A DNA stretch of 64,000 bases from Acrocarpospora macrocephala (lineage in GTDB: Bacteria; Actinomycetota; Actinomycetes; Streptosporangiales; Streptosporangiaceae). The notes beneath the pieces were generated by a model. The model saw only the letters and a program-made list of their open reading frames with translations, had not been told where the DNA came from and searched no databases. The stretch covers positions 62,001-126,000 of the forward strand of contig NZ_BLAE01000006.1 in the NCBI RefSeq assembly GCF_009687865.1. Reading direction: 5' to 3'. The position numbers were made by a program, and so were the translations under genes. Shown piece by piece: positions 1-9,609 of the stretch (the first letter of the stretch is position 1; each line of letters starts with the position of its first letter).

Positions 1-16
1 ACCGAAGGAGCCCGAT

Positions 17-430
17 ATGGTCGCCTTGCCCCTCACCACCGACCGGACGAAGTTCCTGCGTCTCGCGCTGGCCGCCGACGCCATCGTCACTGGCGGCAAC
101 GGGCTGGTCTACCTGGCGTTCGCCGCGCCCGTGAGCACCCTGCTCGGCCCCGACGCGGGGCTGCTGCGCGGGATCGGCGCCTTCCTGATCGTGTACGGCG
201 CCGCGGTCGGCCTCCTGGCCACCCGCCGCCCGATCGCCCCGGCCGCCACCAGGGCCGTGATCGCCCTGAACATCCTCTGGCCTCTCGGCAGCATCGCGGC
301 CGTCGTCACCGGCGCGGCGGGGCTCACCACGATCGGCGCCGCCTGGGCCATCGCCCAGGCCCTGGTGGTCGCCCTCTTCGCCGAACTCCAGATCACCGGC
401 CTCCGCAAGTCCCGCACCGAAGGAGAATGA
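17..430 (+). CDS. Small integral membrane protein
   Basis: A 137-aa protein with about four hydrophobic helices (residues about 15-35, 45-68, 75-98 and 100-122) and a short basic tail ending in RKSRTEGE. No catalytic motif is visible and I do not recognise a characterised family. The ATG at 17 follows GAAGGAG. The stop is one base before the next start, and the same CGAAGGAG string precedes both genes, so they look like a two-gene operon with the SnoaL-like protein. The upstream end of the operon may lie outside the window. Confidence 0.75.
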   Translation: MVALPLTTDRTKFLRLALAADAIVTGGNGLVYLAFAAPVSTLLGPDAGLLRGIGAFLIVYGAAVGLLATRRPIAPAATRAVIALNILWPLGSIAAVVTGAAGLTTIGAAWAIAQALVVALFAELQITGLRKSRTEGE

Positions 431-431
431 C

Positions 432-785
432 ATGACCCTCGTTGAGCGCTACGTCGCCACGTGGAACGAGACCGACGCCGACGCCCGTGCCAAGGCGGTG
501 GCCGAGCTGTGGACCGAGGACGGCACCTACACCGACCCCCTGGCCGACGTGGCCGGACACGCCGGAATCGCCGCGGTGATCGAGGCCGCGCAGGGCATGT
601 TCCCCGGCCTGGTGTTCACGCCCGGCGAGCTGTACGACGCCCACCACCACATCGCCCGCTTCACCTGGCACCTGGGCCCGGCGGACGGAGCACCGGTCGC
701 CACCGGGTTCGACGTGGTGGAGCTGGCCGGAGACGGCAAGATCCGCCGGGTCCTGGGCTTCCTGGACCAAGTGCCCACCGCCTGA
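432..785 (+). CDS. SnoaL-like / NTF2-fold protein
   Basis: A 117-aa cytoplasmic protein with the size and pattern of the SnoaL/NTF2-like alpha+beta barrel: an N-terminal helix (VERYVATWNETDADARAKAV), a short acidic strand WTEDGTYTDPLA, and C-terminal strands ending in GFLDQVP. The family includes polyketide cyclases, isomerases and binding proteins, so the substrate cannot be given. The ATG is preceded by AAGGAGAATGAC. It is translationally close to the upstream membrane protein, which suggests joint expression. Confidence 0.8.
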   Translation: MTLVERYVATWNETDADARAKAVAELWTEDGTYTDPLADVAGHAGIAAVIEAAQGMFPGLVFTPGELYDAHHHIARFTWHLGPADGAPVATGFDVVELAGDGKIRRVLGFLDQVPTA

Positions 786-841
786 CCCTCGACGAAGGCC
801 CCATGGCGGAGGGCGACCCCGACGGGAGTCGCCCTCCGGTG

Positions 842-2353
842 TTAGTTCACGGTGTCCTGTACGGCGGCGCGAGCCGTCAGCGCGGCCGTACGCTCCGGGA
901 TGGCGCTCGTGTTGAAGGCGTACCTGGCGACCGAGTCGGCGATCGCGTCGGCATTGACATCCAGCGCGGTCATGTTGGGGTTGGCTATGGTGTCGCAAGC
1001 CTGGTGGTAGCAGACGTCATAGGCGACGTCTGCCGTACCGCCGAACAGGGCCGCTTCCTCGGCGGTCTTGGCCCCCTCGGCGCCGGTGAAAATGCCGCCG
1101 GCGGGGATGCCGACCGCGATGAACGGGCCGTAGTCCGAGCGGCCGTCGAAGTCGGTGCCCACGGTGGGCAGGCCGCGGCCGGTGAAGAAGGCCTTGAGCC
1201 GCTGCTCGATCTCGGCGGAGCCAGGCGGACCGGCGGGAGAGCCGACGCCGTCGGAGTCGTCGCCGTCATACAGCTTGTACGCGTAGTTGGGCGAGGCGAT
1301 CATGTCGAAGTTCAGGTACAGCCGGATGCGGTCACGCTGCTCCTGGGTGAGCTCGTTGACGTACTGGTCGGAGCCAAGCAGCCCGAGCTCCTCCGCGGCC
1401 CAGAAGGCGAAGCGCACCTTGTTCCGCACCGGGAGGTGCTTCATCTGCAGCGCGGTCTCCAGGATCGCGGCGCTGCCCGAGCCGTTGTCGTTGATACCCG
1501 GCCCCTCCGGCACGCTGTCGAGGTGGGCGCCGACCATCACCACGTTCCGCGAGTCACCGAAGCGGGTTTCGGCGATCACGTTGTGGCTGGTGCCCAGCCC
1601 GAGCGTGGCGTCCACCTTGAGCCGGACGACAGCCCCAGGAGTGCCGGCCAGTTCGTTGCCGACGGCGAAGTCGGCGAAGACCATCGGGATTCCCGCGCGC
1701 CACTCGCCGATGTCGAGCGGGAAGGCGTCGGTCCGTCCGGGCTGGCCCTCGTTGAAGATGATGAGCCCGGTCGCGCCCGCGCTCGCGGCGTTGAGCACCT
1801 TGGTGACGAACGGGCACGTGCCGCGCTGGATGAGCGCGATACGCCCGGCGACGAAGCCGGCGAAGTCCGACGTCTCGCAGCCGCTGGTCGACGTGGAGGT
1901 CGGTGTTGGCGGCAGGGTCAGGTCCACTCCCTGCACCTGCGCGGTCACGTCACCGGAGGGTGAGGGCTGGAAGCTGTAGAAGTCCTCGTTGGGGACGTAG
2001 GTCTTGCTGCCGGGCGCGGTCAGGTTCAACGTGGGCGGGTTGTTCTCGGTCCAGCTCTGGACGAAGTTGACCGGATCCAGGGTCACCTTGTAGCCCGCTC
2101 GGCGGAGCAGCTTGGCGACGTAGTCGCGGGAGGCGTCATACCCTGGGGTTCCCGCGGCGCGGGTTCCTCCGTTGGCGTTGGCTATCGCCTGGAACGAATC
2201 CAGGTGTTTCTTGACGTTCACACCCTTGACTTGTTTGACCAATAACTTGGCGAAAACGTCATCGATCGGTCCGGCGCTGGCCGGGGTGGCCAGGGACAAC
2301 GGCAGGATGAGCGCCGCAGCCACGGTGACGGCTCTGCGGAGGGATAAGTGCAT
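842..2353 (-). CDS. Secreted M28 family zinc aminopeptidase with PA domain
   Basis: About 503 aa. An N-terminal Sec signal peptide (MHLSLRRAV, hydrophobic stretch, TPASA) predicts export. A protease-associated (PA) insert lies near residues 130-250 (GRIALIQRGTCPF, AGATGLIIFNE). The M28 core follows with the expected two-zinc ligands: H in GAHLDSV, D in GINDNGSG, EE in WAAEELGLLGS, D in NFDMI and a late H in CYHQACD. Members release N-terminal amino acids from peptides outside the cell. I chose the ATG at 2353 because GGAAGGAG lies just upstream; the longer frame to 2386 adds residues that would spoil the signal peptide. Confidence 0.93.
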   Translation of the reverse strand: MHLSLRRAVTVAAALILPLSLATPASAGPIDDVFAKLLVKQVKGVNVKKHLDSFQAIANANGGTRAAGTPGYDASRDYVAKLLRRAGYKVTLDPVNFVQSWTENNPPTLNLTAPGSKTYVPNEDFYSFQPSPSGDVTAQVQGVDLTLPPTPTSTSTSGCETSDFAGFVAGRIALIQRGTCPFVTKVLNAASAGATGLIIFNEGQPGRTDAFPLDIGEWRAGIPMVFADFAVGNELAGTPGAVVRLKVDATLGLGTSHNVIAETRFGDSRNVVMVGAHLDSVPEGPGINDNGSGSAAILETALQMKHLPVRNKVRFAFWAAEELGLLGSDQYVNELTQEQRDRIRLYLNFDMIASPNYAYKLYDGDDSDGVGSPAGPPGSAEIEQRLKAFFTGRGLPTVGTDFDGRSDYGPFIAVGIPAGGIFTGAEGAKTAEEAALFGGTADVAYDVCYHQACDTIANPNMTALDVNADAIADSVARYAFNTSAIPERTAALTARAAVQDTVN

Positions 2354-2521
2354 GTGGCTCCTTCCAAGGGGCCTCGAGACAGGCAAATCTCCGACCGGGC
2401 GGTTTTCCGGAACGTATCCCCGTAGCCCGAGGTCGCATATGGCACCTAATGCCTAGATTTGCGAGTGCGAAGTGCGAGATGTGGGCTGAACCAAGGCCAG
2501 TGATCCGCCATCTAAGCAACC

Positions 2522-5500
2522 ATGACTGCAGACACGCTGCGCCCAGGGGACCCGTCGAGGCTGGGCCGCTACCGACTGGCGAGCCGGCTCGGCTCGGGTG
2601 GCCAAGGCGTCGTCTACGAGGGCTACGACGAGGCGGCCAACCGCGTGGCGGTCAAGGTCCTGCACGCCTATCTGTCGGGCGACTCTCCCCTACGCCGCCG
2701 CTTCACCCGGGAGGTGACCGCCGCTCAGCGGGTGGCGTCGTTCTGCACGGCCCGCATCCTGGACCACGACCTCGAGGGCGAGCGCCCCTACATCGTCACC
2801 GAGTTCGTCCCCGGCCCAAGCCTGCGCACGGCCGTACGGGAGGATTCGCTCTCGGGTGACCCGCTGCACCGGCTGGCCGTGGGCATGGCCACCGCGCTGG
2901 CTGCCATCCACCAGGCGAATGTGGTGCACCGTGATCTGAAGCCGGAGAACGTCCTGCTGGGGCCCGGCGGGCCACGAGTGATCGACTTCGGCATCGCCCG
3001 AGCCCCGAGCCTGTCGATGACCTCGATGGGCGAGCTGGCCGGCACCCCGATGTACATGGCGCCAGAGCTGTTCTCCGGAGGACGCGCCGAGCCGGCGGCC
3101 GACGTGTTCGCCTGGGGCGCGATGGTCCTTTTCGCCGCGACGGGACGCGACGCGTTCACCGCCCCCACGACGTTCGCGGTCATCAACCGGCTGCTCAATC
3201 ACGACCCTGACGTCGATGTCCTGCCCGAGGGGCTGCGGGAGCTGGTTCGCGCCGCGCTGTCGAAGGACCCGGCCGCGCGTCCGTCCGCGCAGCGCCTGCT
3301 GCTGGCGCTGCTCGGTGGCGGCGGGGGCGCGATCCTGGCCGAGGGCGCCCAGGCCGCCGCCGACGTACGGCCGCCCAGCGGGCTGGCCGGCGAGCCGACG
3401 CTCGGAGCGGTGGCCGAGCAGGTCTACGCCGAACTACCGCCGTCCGAGCGTCAGGTGGCGCGCGACCTGTTGCTGCGGCTGGTGGACGTCCGCGACGGCG
3501 AGGAAGTGCCACGCACCGCCACCCTGGACGAGCTGATCGAGGTACGGCATCCGGCCGCCGAACGGGTACTCGCCGCGCTTGAGCAGGCCGTACTGGTCCG
3601 CCGCCGGGGAGACACGGTCGCCATCGGCAACGCCGCCCTGCTGTACGCCTGGCCCAGACTGCACGAATGGGTGACCGGCGACCGCGACGCGCTCGGCCGT
3701 CACCGCGAGCTGGGCGAGGCGGCCCGGCGATGGGCGCGCAGCGGTCGCCGCCCTGAGGACCTCCTCCGCGGCACCGCCCTGCGCCAGGCGCTGGAATGGA
3801 CGGGCGTCACGCACCTGACCCTGAATAGCACGGAGCGGGAGTTCGTCGAGGCGAGCAGGACCGGATCGGTACGGCGGAACAGGCGGCGGCGCCTGGTCAC
3901 CGGTGGCGTGGTGGTCCTGCTCATCGCATCGCTCACCGCCGGCGGCCTCGCCTGGGAGCAGTCGGTCAGGAGCGACGAGACCGGCAGGCACCTGGCCGAC
4001 GAGCGGGCGCGGGCCACGGCCAGGCGGGTGGCGTTGCAGGCGGACGCGCTGCGCGGGAGCGACCCGGTGAAGGCGATGCTGCTCAGCGTGGCGGCCTACC
4101 GCATCGCCCGGGTCCCCGAGGCGGAATCCGCGGTGCTGAGCTCGCTCGCCCAGCAGGAGCAGTCGGTCTTCATGGACCCCGCCCCGGCCAACGAAGGACG
4201 GGCGCTGAGCCCCGATGGGCGGACGCTGGTCAGCGCTGGTGCCGGCCGAGTGACCGCCTACGACGTGGTGACGGGACGGCAGGTCAGGACCTTCGACGGG
4301 ATCGGCGAGGCTCCCGTCACCGCCGCGGTGGGTCCCGACGGTGACACGCTGGCGCTCGCGCGGGGCAGGGAGATGGAGCTGTGGAGCCTGCGGACCGGCC
4401 AGCGGCTGGGTGCGGGCCGGTGGGGGCCGGAGGAGATGACAAACAACGACGGCCGCCCGGAAAGCCTGGAGTTCAGCCCCGGCGGTGGCTACATCATCGT
4501 CCGCGACAACATCGGAGGGCCGTACGTCGGATTGTGGAATGTGGCACGTCGGACGCTGGAGAAGCTGGACGGGTACGTGGGCGACGCGCGGCTCGGACCG
4601 GGCGACCGCTTCGGCACCATCAACGGGGTGCTGCGGACGTTCCCCGATGAGGGAGCGCCAGCGGGCAAGCAGCTCCCCAGCCGCCTGTCGGGGCTCCTCG
4701 CCTTCAGCCCCGACGGCGCGCTGGCGGTCGTGCAGGGAGACAGCACGACGTTGTGGCATCTGTCCACCGGCAAGCGGGACCGGCGGGTCTTTCCCGGGAT
4801 CGCCAGCGACGCCGTCTTCAGCCCTGACGGCCGCTTTCTGATCACCTTCGCCAACTCCGCTGGAGGGCGTCTCACGCTGTGGCGGCTGGAGGACGCGGCC
4901 CCGATCCTCCGGCTCACCGTCGCGTCCAGGATCGTCGGATCCCCGCGGCTCGACTCCGGAAATCGCACGCTGAGCATCCTGACCGACGCCGGACAGGTGA
5001 CCACCTATGACATCAGCCGGCAGACCGGTCCCCGGCCCGTCCTGCCTCCCGATGCTCTGCACCGGCGGTTCACCGCTTCAGGAGAGGCGCTGTTCGCCCT
5101 GACAGGCGGCACCGTGCGCAGCTGGTCGGTGCCCGGCTTCACGGAGACCGGCCGGCTCGACGTCACCGGGAAGGAGCCGATCGTGCGGGTCAGCCCTGAC
5201 GGACGTACGGTGGTCACCTATCGCCCGAATCAGCTCGCGCCCCCCACGCTCTGGGACGCCGCGTCCGGGCGCAAGCTGGGCGACGTGCCCATAACACCGG
5301 GTCAAGAAACGGCGGACATGCAGATCAGCCCTGACGGGCGCCTGCTCGCCATCAGCTACACCTTGCCCAACGACTATTACGGCCAAGGCGACGTCGTCAT
5401 CATCGACCTGGCGCAGCGCAGGCAGGTGATGCGATTCGGCACCGTCGCGGGAGGCGCCCTGTCCTTCAGTTCCGACGGCAGGTTCCTCGTCACCGCCGAC

Positions 5501-6052
5501 GACGGGGGCGCCGACGTCATCGACCTCGTCTCCCGTACGGTGCTTCCCCATGCGGAAGGCCCCGGCACCCTCGCGGAGAGGTGGATGACGCTCGCGCCGA
5601 AGGGCCCGCTGGCCGCCTCGCCGTACGGGAGCAGGGCGGTGGCCCTGTGGAACACCCGCACCTGGCGCACGACGGGGCAGGTGTTCAGGGTGCCGGGAGA
5701 CGTGGTGGGGGCCAGGTTCTCCCCCGACGGGCGAACGCTGGCGATCGCCCACGACACCAAGGTCACGCTGTTCGACACGGTCACGGGCCAACAGCTCGGC
5801 GCCGCCTGGACCGTGACCACCGGCACGTTCGATCCGTACGCGATGGACGACCCCATGCCCGCGCTCGCTTTCACGGCCGACGGCTCACTCCTGCGCGTGG
5901 TGGGGCACGACGGCGCGTTCCAGGACCTGCCGGCCGACCCCGCGCGGGCCGTCCCGGCCGTATGCGAGCGGGCGGGACGCCAGCTCACTCAGGAAGAGTG
6001 GCGCGAGCACGTGGGAGCAGACCAGAGCTACCGGGAGGCCTGTCCCGCGTAG
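2522..6052 (+). CDS. Membrane Ser/Thr protein kinase with C-terminal WD40-like propeller
   Basis: A 1176-aa Hanks-type kinase. The domain at residues about 15-275 has the glycine loop GSGGQG, the VAVKV lysine, HRDLKPEN near residue 136, DFG and APE, so it should be active. A linker follows, then one transmembrane helix near residues 455-480. After that comes a long part with many FSPDGR/SPDGRT turns and GS-W/LW strands, i.e. a WD40-like beta-propeller that may be extracytoplasmic. The family phosphorylates Ser/Thr to relay signals; the ligand of the propeller is unknown. The gene stands alone between the divergent peptidase and the convergent regulator. Confidence 0.93.
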   Translation: MTADTLRPGDPSRLGRYRLASRLGSGGQGVVYEGYDEAANRVAVKVLHAYLSGDSPLRRRFTREVTAAQRVASFCTARILDHDLEGERPYIVTEFVPGPSLRTAVREDSLSGDPLHRLAVGMATALAAIHQANVVHRDLKPENVLLGPGGPRVIDFGIARAPSLSMTSMGELAGTPMYMAPELFSGGRAEPAADVFAWGAMVLFAATGRDAFTAPTTFAVINRLLNHDPDVDVLPEGLRELVRAALSKDPAARPSAQRLLLALLGGGGGAILAEGAQAAADVRPPSGLAGEPTLGAVAEQVYAELPPSERQVARDLLLRLVDVRDGEEVPRTATLDELIEVRHPAAERVLAALEQAVLVRRRGDTVAIGNAALLYAWPRLHEWVTGDRDALGRHRELGEAARRWARSGRRPEDLLRGTALRQALEWTGVTHLTLNSTEREFVEASRTGSVRRNRRRRLVTGGVVVLLIASLTAGGLAWEQSVRSDETGRHLADERARATARRVALQADALRGSDPVKAMLLSVAAYRIARVPEAESAVLSSLAQQEQSVFMDPAPANEGRALSPDGRTLVSAGAGRVTAYDVVTGRQVRTFDGIGEAPVTAAVGPDGDTLALARGREMELWSLRTGQRLGAGRWGPEEMTNNDGRPESLEFSPGGGYIIVRDNIGGPYVGLWNVARRTLEKLDGYVGDARLGPGDRFGTINGVLRTFPDEGAPAGKQLPSRLSGLLAFSPDGALAVVQGDSTTLWHLSTGKRDRRVFPGIASDAVFSPDGRFLITFANSAGGRLTLWRLEDAAPILRLTVASRIVGSPRLDSGNRTLSILTDAGQVTTYDISRQTGPRPVLPPDALHRRFTASGEALFALTGGTVRSWSVPGFTETGRLDVTGKEPIVRVSPDGRTVVTYRPNQLAPPTLWDAASGRKLGDVPITPGQETADMQISPDGRLLAISYTLPNDYYGQGDVVIIDLAQRRQVMRFGTVAGGALSFSSDGRFLVTADDGGADVIDLVSRTVLPHAEGPGTLAERWMTLAPKGPLAASPYGSRAVALWNTRTWRTTGQVFRVPGDVVGARFSPDGRTLAIAHDTKVTLFDTVTGQQLGAAWTVTTGTFDPYAMDDPMPALAFTADGSLLRVVGHDGAFQDLPADPARAVPAVCERAGRQLTQEEWREHVGADQSYREACPA

Positions 6053-6080
6053 GCCCACACGTGCCCGGTCATCGAGGGCC

Positions 6081-7505
6081 TCAGGCGGGTCGCTGGCTCA
6101 CTCGGCGTGGCTGTAGCAGGTCGGCGATGGTCTCGATGCCGTCGGAGATGGCGGCTGTGGTCAGGTTGCCGAATCCGAGTACGAGCTGCGGGGGCCGTGG
6201 GTGCTGGTCCATGCGGTAGGTGCTCATTCCGTACAGTCCGACGGACCGACGGCGTGCGGCCGCGATTATGGCACGCTCGTCGGCATCGGTTGGTAGCTGG
6301 GCGACGGTGTGGAACCCGGCGGCCAGCCCGCGCAGTTCGATGCCGGGTGCGTGTCGTTGGATCGCTTCGAGGAGGGCGGCGCGGCGGGCGGCGTAGCGCT
6401 GCCGCATGTGGCGCAGGTGGCGGTCGTAGCGGCCGGACTTCAGCAGGTCGGCGAGCGCGAGTTGGTCGATGACCGGTGAGCCGCGGTCGGCGAGCTGCTT
6501 GTAGCGGGCGACATCGGGAGTCAGGTGAGGTGGGCTGAGAACCCAGCCGAGTCGCAGAGCCGGCGCGAGTGACTTGCTGACGGAGCCGAGGAGCGCGACC
6601 CGCTCTGGGGCGAGGCCCTGTAGCGCGCCGACGGGTTCGCGGTCGTAGCGGAACTCGGCGTCGTAGTCGTCCTCGATGATCGTCGCGGTCCGTGCCGTGG
6701 CCCAGTTGATCAGGGCTTGTCGCCGGTCAGGCGCGAGCACGACACCGGTGGGCGATTGGTGGGCGGGTGTGAGCACGACGGCGCGTGCGTCGGTGGCAGC
6801 GAGTGCGTCGGTGTCGATGCCGCGCTCGTCGACCGGGACGGCGATGACGTCGAGGCCCAGCATCGCGGCGATGGTGCGGTGGTCGGGGTCGCCGGGGTCC
6901 TCGAAGGCCACGACGCGTACGCCCTGGCCCGCCAGGGACCGCAGGACGAGCTGGAGCCCTTGTGCGTAGCCCGCGCAGATGACGGTGTGACCGGGGTCGG
7001 TGCCGGCGCCGCGGACTCGCCGTAGATAGGCGGCGAGCACGTCGCGCAGTGTCGGATCGCCGTGCGGGTCGAGGTAGCCGAGCAGGTCGCTGGGCGCGTC
7101 TCGGCAGGCACGGCGAAGGGCGCCGCTCCAGTACTCGCGCGGGAAGCTCGACAGGTCGGGTACGCCGGGTCGGAAGTCGATTCTGGCGGGCTCGATGGCT
7201 GCGGGTGCCGGCAGCTCTGCCGTGTAGGAACGCGCGGTGGGCGCAACCCGGGTGGCCGAGCCGCCGCGGCTGACCAGATAGCCCTCTGCCTGCAGTTGCG
7301 CGTAGCACTCGGTCACCAGGCCGCGAGAGATGCCGAGGTCGCGGGACAGGGCGCGGGATGAGGGGAGTCGCTCTCCGGCGGCGAGCCGACCGGCGCGGAT
7401 GGCCTCCCGCAATGCGCGTTCGAGTTGGTCGCGCAGGGGTTCAGGTCGGGTTCGGTCGACCTGCAACAGGAGTTGTGGTCCGGAACCGGTCCAGTCGATC
7501 GGCAT
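6081..7505 (-). CDS. MocR/PdxR-type GntR-aminotransferase regulator
   Basis: A 474-aa fusion. An N-terminal GntR winged helix (residues about 18-85, with ERLPSSRALSRDLGISR) is joined to a class I aminotransferase-like domain with the PLP lysine in GSVSKSLAPALRLGW and a conserved DDYDAEFRY stretch. MocR proteins use PLP or an adduct as effector and normally control a divergent gene. Here that is the MFS transporter starting 47 bp away, so it most likely regulates that exporter and itself. Confidence 0.92.
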   Translation of the reverse strand: MPIDWTGSGPQLLLQVDRTRPEPLRDQLERALREAIRAGRLAAGERLPSSRALSRDLGISRGLVTECYAQLQAEGYLVSRGGSATRVAPTARSYTAELPAPAAIEPARIDFRPGVPDLSSFPREYWSGALRRACRDAPSDLLGYLDPHGDPTLRDVLAAYLRRVRGAGTDPGHTVICAGYAQGLQLVLRSLAGQGVRVVAFEDPGDPDHRTIAAMLGLDVIAVPVDERGIDTDALAATDARAVVLTPAHQSPTGVVLAPDRRQALINWATARTATIIEDDYDAEFRYDREPVGALQGLAPERVALLGSVSKSLAPALRLGWVLSPPHLTPDVARYKQLADRGSPVIDQLALADLLKSGRYDRHLRHMRQRYAARRAALLEAIQRHAPGIELRGLAAGFHTVAQLPTDADERAIIAAARRRSVGLYGMSTYRMDQHPRPPQLVLGFGNLTTAAISDGIETIADLLQPRRVSQRPA

Positions 7506-7552
7506 GAAACTGGACCTTACTGCTGAACCGGATCCCGTTCTACGGTCGGCTT
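7506..7552. promoter_or_regulatory. Divergent promoter region between mocR-like gene and MFS gene
   Basis: Only 47 bp separate the two start codons. A TACGGT hexamer lies about 7 bp before the MFS ATG, which fits a -10 box for a leaderless rightward transcript. The spacing leaves no room for two independent upstream regions, so one regulator site should affect both genes. This is inferred from layout; no defined operator repeat stands out. Confidence 0.45.
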
Positions 7553-8752
7553 ATGGATCATCAGCAAGCTTCGGTGGGCAGGGTCGCGGTTCGTCTCGGG
7601 GATGTCGTGGATCGGCAACCGATCCTGACCCGTCCGATGGTTCTGTTGCTGATCATGTCGGTGTGTTCTCCCGGGAGCTTCTATCTGCTGCTGTCGGTCG
7701 TCCCCCTGTATGTGGCCACGGCCGGGGTGGGCGGCGCGGGCGCGGGCATGTCCACCGGCGCACTGATGCTGGGGACCGTACTGATGGAGTTCGCAGTGCC
7801 GGGCCTGCTGCACAGGTACGGGTACCGCGCTGTGATGGCCGCGGGCCTGCTTCTGCTCGGGGCGCCGGCGTTGGTACTGGTGGCATCCTCCTCACTGCCG
7901 TTGGTGCTAGGTGTCTGCTTGGTGCGTGGCGCAGGGCTCGGCATCGTCGTTGTGACCGGCGCGGCCCTCGTCGCCGAGCTCGTGCCGACCGATCGCCGCG
8001 GCGAGGGGCTGGGGTTGTACGGCGCAGCCGTCGGGGTCCCGTCCATCGTGTGCCTGCCGTTGGGTCTGTGGCTGGTCGGGAACGTCGGGTACGGGCCGGT
8101 GTTCATCACCGGGGCGGCGCTGTCGTTGCTCGCGCTGGCCGCCGTACCTGGCCTGCCGGCCCGGTCGGCTCGGATCGAGCACGCCAGCGTTCTCGGCGCC
8201 CTTCGTATCCGTGGGCTCGCCAGGCCGATGGTCATCTTCGCCACCGTGACACTGGCGGCCGGCGCCCTGCTGACCTTCCTCCCCGTGGCCGTACCGGCCG
8301 AGTCGCATCAGGTGGCCGCGGGGGCTCTGCTCGTGCAGTCCTGCGCTGCTCCGCTCGCACGCTGGGGCGCGGGCTGGTACGGCGACCGTCATGGCGCTGC
8401 CCGCTTGCTCGTCCCCGCAGTGCTCGCGGCCACCGTTGGCACGGCCGTGCTCGTCTGGGTGGGCAGCCCGATCGCGGTGATGGCCGGCATGGGGCTGTTC
8501 GGGATCGGGTTCGGCCTGGCCCAAAACGTGACGCTGGCACTGATGTTCGAGCGCGCCCCCGAGTCCGACTTTGGTCGGGTAAGCGCGCTGTGGAACCTCG
8601 CCTACGACGGCGGGATGGGCGTCGGGGCAGTCGTGTTCGGCCTCCTGACCGTGCCGATGGGCTACCCCGTGGGATTCGCCGTCACCGCCATCGTGCTGCT
8701 CACCGCGCTGGCCCCCGCGTGGCTCGACCTTAGGGCCGGCGACATCACTTGA
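7553..8752 (+). CDS. MFS transporter
   Basis: A 399-aa hydrophobic protein with about twelve transmembrane segments in two halves and a cytoplasmic loop after the sixth. The loop between helices 2 and 3 is short (LLHRYGYRAVM) and later has RWGAGWYGDRHGAARLL, the equivalent conserved loop of the second half. This is the drug/metabolite efflux type of major facilitator. The substrate is not predictable. The divergent MocR-type gene is its likely regulator. There is no Shine-Dalgarno, in agreement with a leaderless start. Confidence 0.88.
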   Translation: MDHQQASVGRVAVRLGDVVDRQPILTRPMVLLLIMSVCSPGSFYLLLSVVPLYVATAGVGGAGAGMSTGALMLGTVLMEFAVPGLLHRYGYRAVMAAGLLLLGAPALVLVASSSLPLVLGVCLVRGAGLGIVVVTGAALVAELVPTDRRGEGLGLYGAAVGVPSIVCLPLGLWLVGNVGYGPVFITGAALSLLALAAVPGLPARSARIEHASVLGALRIRGLARPMVIFATVTLAAGALLTFLPVAVPAESHQVAAGALLVQSCAAPLARWGAGWYGDRHGAARLLVPAVLAATVGTAVLVWVGSPIAVMAGMGLFGIGFGLAQNVTLALMFERAPESDFGRVSALWNLAYDGGMGVGAVVFGLLTVPMGYPVGFAVTAIVLLTALAPAWLDLRAGDIT

Positions 8753-8810
8753 CGGCCGCTTCGGCCGCGCCCCTGTTGGTACCGCAAGGAACGAGCGAAA
8801 GGAGAACCTC

Positions 8811-9422
8811 ATGGAAAACGTCGTGCTGAACATGAGTGTGTCGGTGGACGGTTTCAGCGCCGGACCCGATGTGACCGTCGAGCACCCCATGGGCGAAGGC
8901 GGCGAGCGGCTCCACGAGTGGCTGTTCAACAGCAGTTCGGATCGGGCTGTAGCCGCTGGCGGCACATCGCCGAATGGAGTGGACGCCCAGGTCGCACAGG
9001 AGCTTTTCGCATCGACCGGAGCCGTTGTGGTGGGCAGACGCACGTTTGACGTGGGAGTGGAGCTGTGGGGGGACACCCCGTTCCCCGTGCCCTGCTTCGT
9101 GCTCACCCATCAAGCCCGCGAACAGTTGGTCATGAAAAGCGCAGCGTTCACCTTCGTCACTGACGGCATCGAGAGCGTGCTCCGGCAGGCCCGAGCGGCG
9201 GCGCGCGACAAGAACGTCCTCATCATGGGTGGGGCAAACACCGCACAGCAGTTCGTGAGGGCCGGGCTCGTGGACGAGATTCAGATTCAACTGGTGCCCG
9301 TGCTGCTCGGTTCAGGCACCCGGCTGTTCGACCACCTAGGCACCAATCACATCGAGCTGGAACGAAATAGGTTGATCGAGTCACCGCACGTGACGCACCT
9401 GCGATTCCGCGTCGCAAGGTAG
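8811..9422 (+). CDS. RibD C-terminal / dihydrofolate reductase-like protein
   Basis: A 203-aa protein of the DHFR-like RibD C-terminal superfamily: N-terminal strand NVVLNMSVSVDGF, GRRTFD, a nucleotide-binding GGANTAQQFVRAGLVDEI segment and PVLLGSGTRLFD. The superfamily binds NADPH and reduces pterin- or pyrimidine-like substrates; this YwjB/YyaP-like branch is uncharacterised. The ATG follows AAAGGAG with good spacing. It lies 58 bp after the MFS gene and may be co-transcribed with it. Confidence 0.88.
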   Translation: MENVVLNMSVSVDGFSAGPDVTVEHPMGEGGERLHEWLFNSSSDRAVAAGGTSPNGVDAQVAQELFASTGAVVVGRRTFDVGVELWGDTPFPVPCFVLTHQAREQLVMKSAAFTFVTDGIESVLRQARAAARDKNVLIMGGANTAQQFVRAGLVDEIQIQLVPVLLGSGTRLFDHLGTNHIELERNRLIESPHVTHLRFRVAR

Positions 9423-9609
9423 CTGGCTGGCCCAAGCCCTCCCGGAGCCTCCCATCAGCCGCGCCGAGCAACGCGGCGAACAGCAACACCAGAAAGCCGC
9501 TAAGCTCCCACTCGCGACATAAAACCCCTATGTCCACATTCCCAAGGTCACCTCAATCCTTCATGTCGGCCTAAGAGGCTCCACCATTCCGGATCAAGGG
9601 AGGTGAGAG

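Noticed and set aside
842-2386. Peptidase start at 2386
   Set aside because: It would place 11 residues before the signal peptide; ATG 2353 has a strong ribosome site.
3434-5062. Leftward 542-aa frame inside the kinase gene
   Set aside because: Antisense to a complete kinase-propeller protein; shadow frame.
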